A DNA stretch of 14,040 nucleotides from Oscillospiraceae bacterium. Its GTDB lineage: Bacteria; Bacillota; Clostridia; Oscillospirales; Oscillospiraceae. Shown piece by piece: positions 13,370 to 14,040 of this stretch (its first letter is position 1; each line of letters opens with the position of its first letter). The stretch covers positions 1-14,040 of the forward strand of contig JAIRRO010000055.1 of assembly GCA_031255955.1 (NCBI GenBank). Reading direction: 5' to 3'. The notes under the pieces were generated by a model that was not told the DNA's origin, made no database searches, and saw only the letters and a list, made by a program, of their open reading frames with translations. The translations under genes and the position numbers were made by a program.

Positions 13370-14040
13370 ATGAAAACACTGATACTGCGCGCCGGACACG
13401 GCATAGAGCATGCCGCCGACATCCTGAAACGCGGCGGCATATGCATTATTCCGACCGAAACGGTGTACGGACTCGCCTGCGACGCCACGAACACGGCGGC
13501 GCTCGCGCGGCTGCGCCATCTGAAGGGGCGGCAGCCCGACAAACCCTTTTCGATTCTGATGAGCGCGCCGCCGCGCGGCATTGGCGCTGATATCGACAGG
13601 CTAGCCGGCGTATATATGCCAGGACCGCTGACGCTCGTCCTGCCGCGCGCCGCGCTTGAGGCGGCGATAGATACAGGCGCAGCTGCGAATTTGGTGGATG
13701 CAGTCGCCTCGCCGATGTCATTGGATTCAAGCGCGACCTCGGATTCCATTGGCATGCGCGTACCCGCGGATTCCATTGGCGTGCGAGTGCCCTCGCACGA
13801 TACAACCCTCTCGTTGCTGCGGGTTTGCGGGTTTCCGCTTGCCGCGCCGTCGGCGAACAGGGCGGGGGAGGCTCCGCCCGTGACGTTTGAGGACGCGCTC
13901 CGGCGCTTTGACGGTATGATAGAGTGCGCCATCGACGGCGGGGACTGCGCGCGCGGCGTCGAATCCACGGTGCTGGATATGACGCAGCCCACGCCGCGCA
14001 TGCTGCGGCGCGGCGCCATTACGAAGCGGGCGATTGAAAA
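13370..14040 (+). CDS. tsaC: Threonylcarbamoyl-AMP synthase TsaC/Sua5 (cut by right edge)
   Basis: The first 223 residues of a YrdC-domain enzyme are present. It makes threonylcarbamoyl-AMP from threonine, bicarbonate and ATP for the t6A base next to the anticodon of ANN-reading tRNAs. Motifs: RGGICIIPTETVYGLACDA at 21-39, HLKGRQPDKPFSILM at 50-64, MPGPLTLVLPR at 83-93, GVRVPSH at 137-143, PLAAPSANRAGEAPPVT at 156-172, and GVESTVLD at 196-203. Between LPR and GVRVPSH there are 43 residues, whereas the B. subtilis YwlC I recall has about 16. The extra stretch contains a repeated strand, DSIGMRVPA then DSIGVRVPS. The reading frame stays open. The start ATG is 9 bases after the prfA stop with no clear ribosome binding site, so coupling is likely. 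Whether a Sua5 C-terminal domain follows cannot be seen. Confidence 0.93.
   Translation, partial: MKTLILRAGHGIEHAADILKRGGICIIPTETVYGLACDATNTAALARLRHLKGRQPDKPFSILMSAPPRGIGADIDRLAGVYMPGPLTLVLPRAALEAAIDTGAAANLVDAVASPMSLDSSATSDSIGMRVPADSIGVRVPSHDTTLSLLRVCGFPLAAPSANRAGEAPPVTFEDALRRFDGMIECAIDGGDCARGVESTVLDMTQPTPRMLRRGAITKRAIE
13739..13792 (+). repeat. 27-bp in-frame tandem repeat inside tsaC
   Basis: Two 27-base units (13739-13765 and 13766-13792) agree at 23 of 27 positions, sharing CGGATTCCATTGGC. They encode S-DSIGMRVP and A-DSIGVRVP. The 25 or so bases before them (from about 13717) contain CATTGG and GCGCGACC, like a decayed, out-of-frame third copy. The tract holds the palindromes CGCG-TACC-CGCG (13757-13768) and GTGCGAG-TGCC-CTCGCAC (13781-13798). 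Confidence 0.8.

Noticed and set aside
13270..14019. 249-codon minus-strand ORF over the end of prfA and tsaC
   Set aside because: It is a shadow in GC-rich sequence; the plus strand encodes clear RF1 and TsaC motifs across the same bases.

Overview
The window looks like a chromosomal segment of a GC-rich, probably anaerobic member of the Clostridia, perhaps a gut lineage. Three things point that way: the one-piece PurL with a C-terminal glutaminase domain, the clostridial type of HipA-like kinase, and GGAGG-type ribosome binding sites throughout. It is mostly housekeeping DNA with one small accessory islet and several families of short repeats. No gap between genes exceeds 300 bases, and I see no tRNA, rRNA, CRISPR array or transposase.

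Layout. Bases 1-230 (minus): a short VapB-like antitoxin that runs off the left edge, with a start codon for a partner gene at the very edge. Bases 365-1450 (minus): mnmA, the tRNA 2-thiouridylase. Divergent from it, bases 1610-5967 (plus) hold a tight five-gene run: moeA, mogA, a cysteine desulfurase, a queuosine-precursor-type transporter and a FabG-like reductase, with gaps of 4-7 bases or a 4-base overlap. Bases 5899-7674 (minus) are an AT-richer islet of two genes, a GNAT acetyltransferase followed by a HipA-like kinase. The kinase gene converges on the reductase and its end overlaps it. Bases 7914-11660 (plus): purL. After 222 bases of short palindromes come cdd (cytidine deaminase), prfA (release factor 1) and a truncated tsaC/ywlC (threonylcarbamoyl-AMP synthase).

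How the genes fit together. MoeA and MogA perform the last steps of molybdenum cofactor synthesis. A cysteine desulfurase in the same operon could supply sulfur for that pathway and also for the divergent MnmA. MnmA, the queuosine-precursor transporter, PrfA and TsaC all serve tRNA modification or translation. PurL and Cdd serve nucleotide metabolism. The GNAT-HipA pair has the look of an acquired toxin-like or stress module.

The most unusual signals are non-coding or structural. (1) About ten tiny GC-arm palindromes are packed between purL and cdd, and a related unit lies upstream of purL. (2) tsaC carries an in-frame tandem expansion next to its conserved GVRVP strand. (3) Imperfect 13-bp direct repeats flank the HipA/GNAT islet. 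(4) Four of five recognisable promoters share an extended -10 of the form TGGTATNNT.
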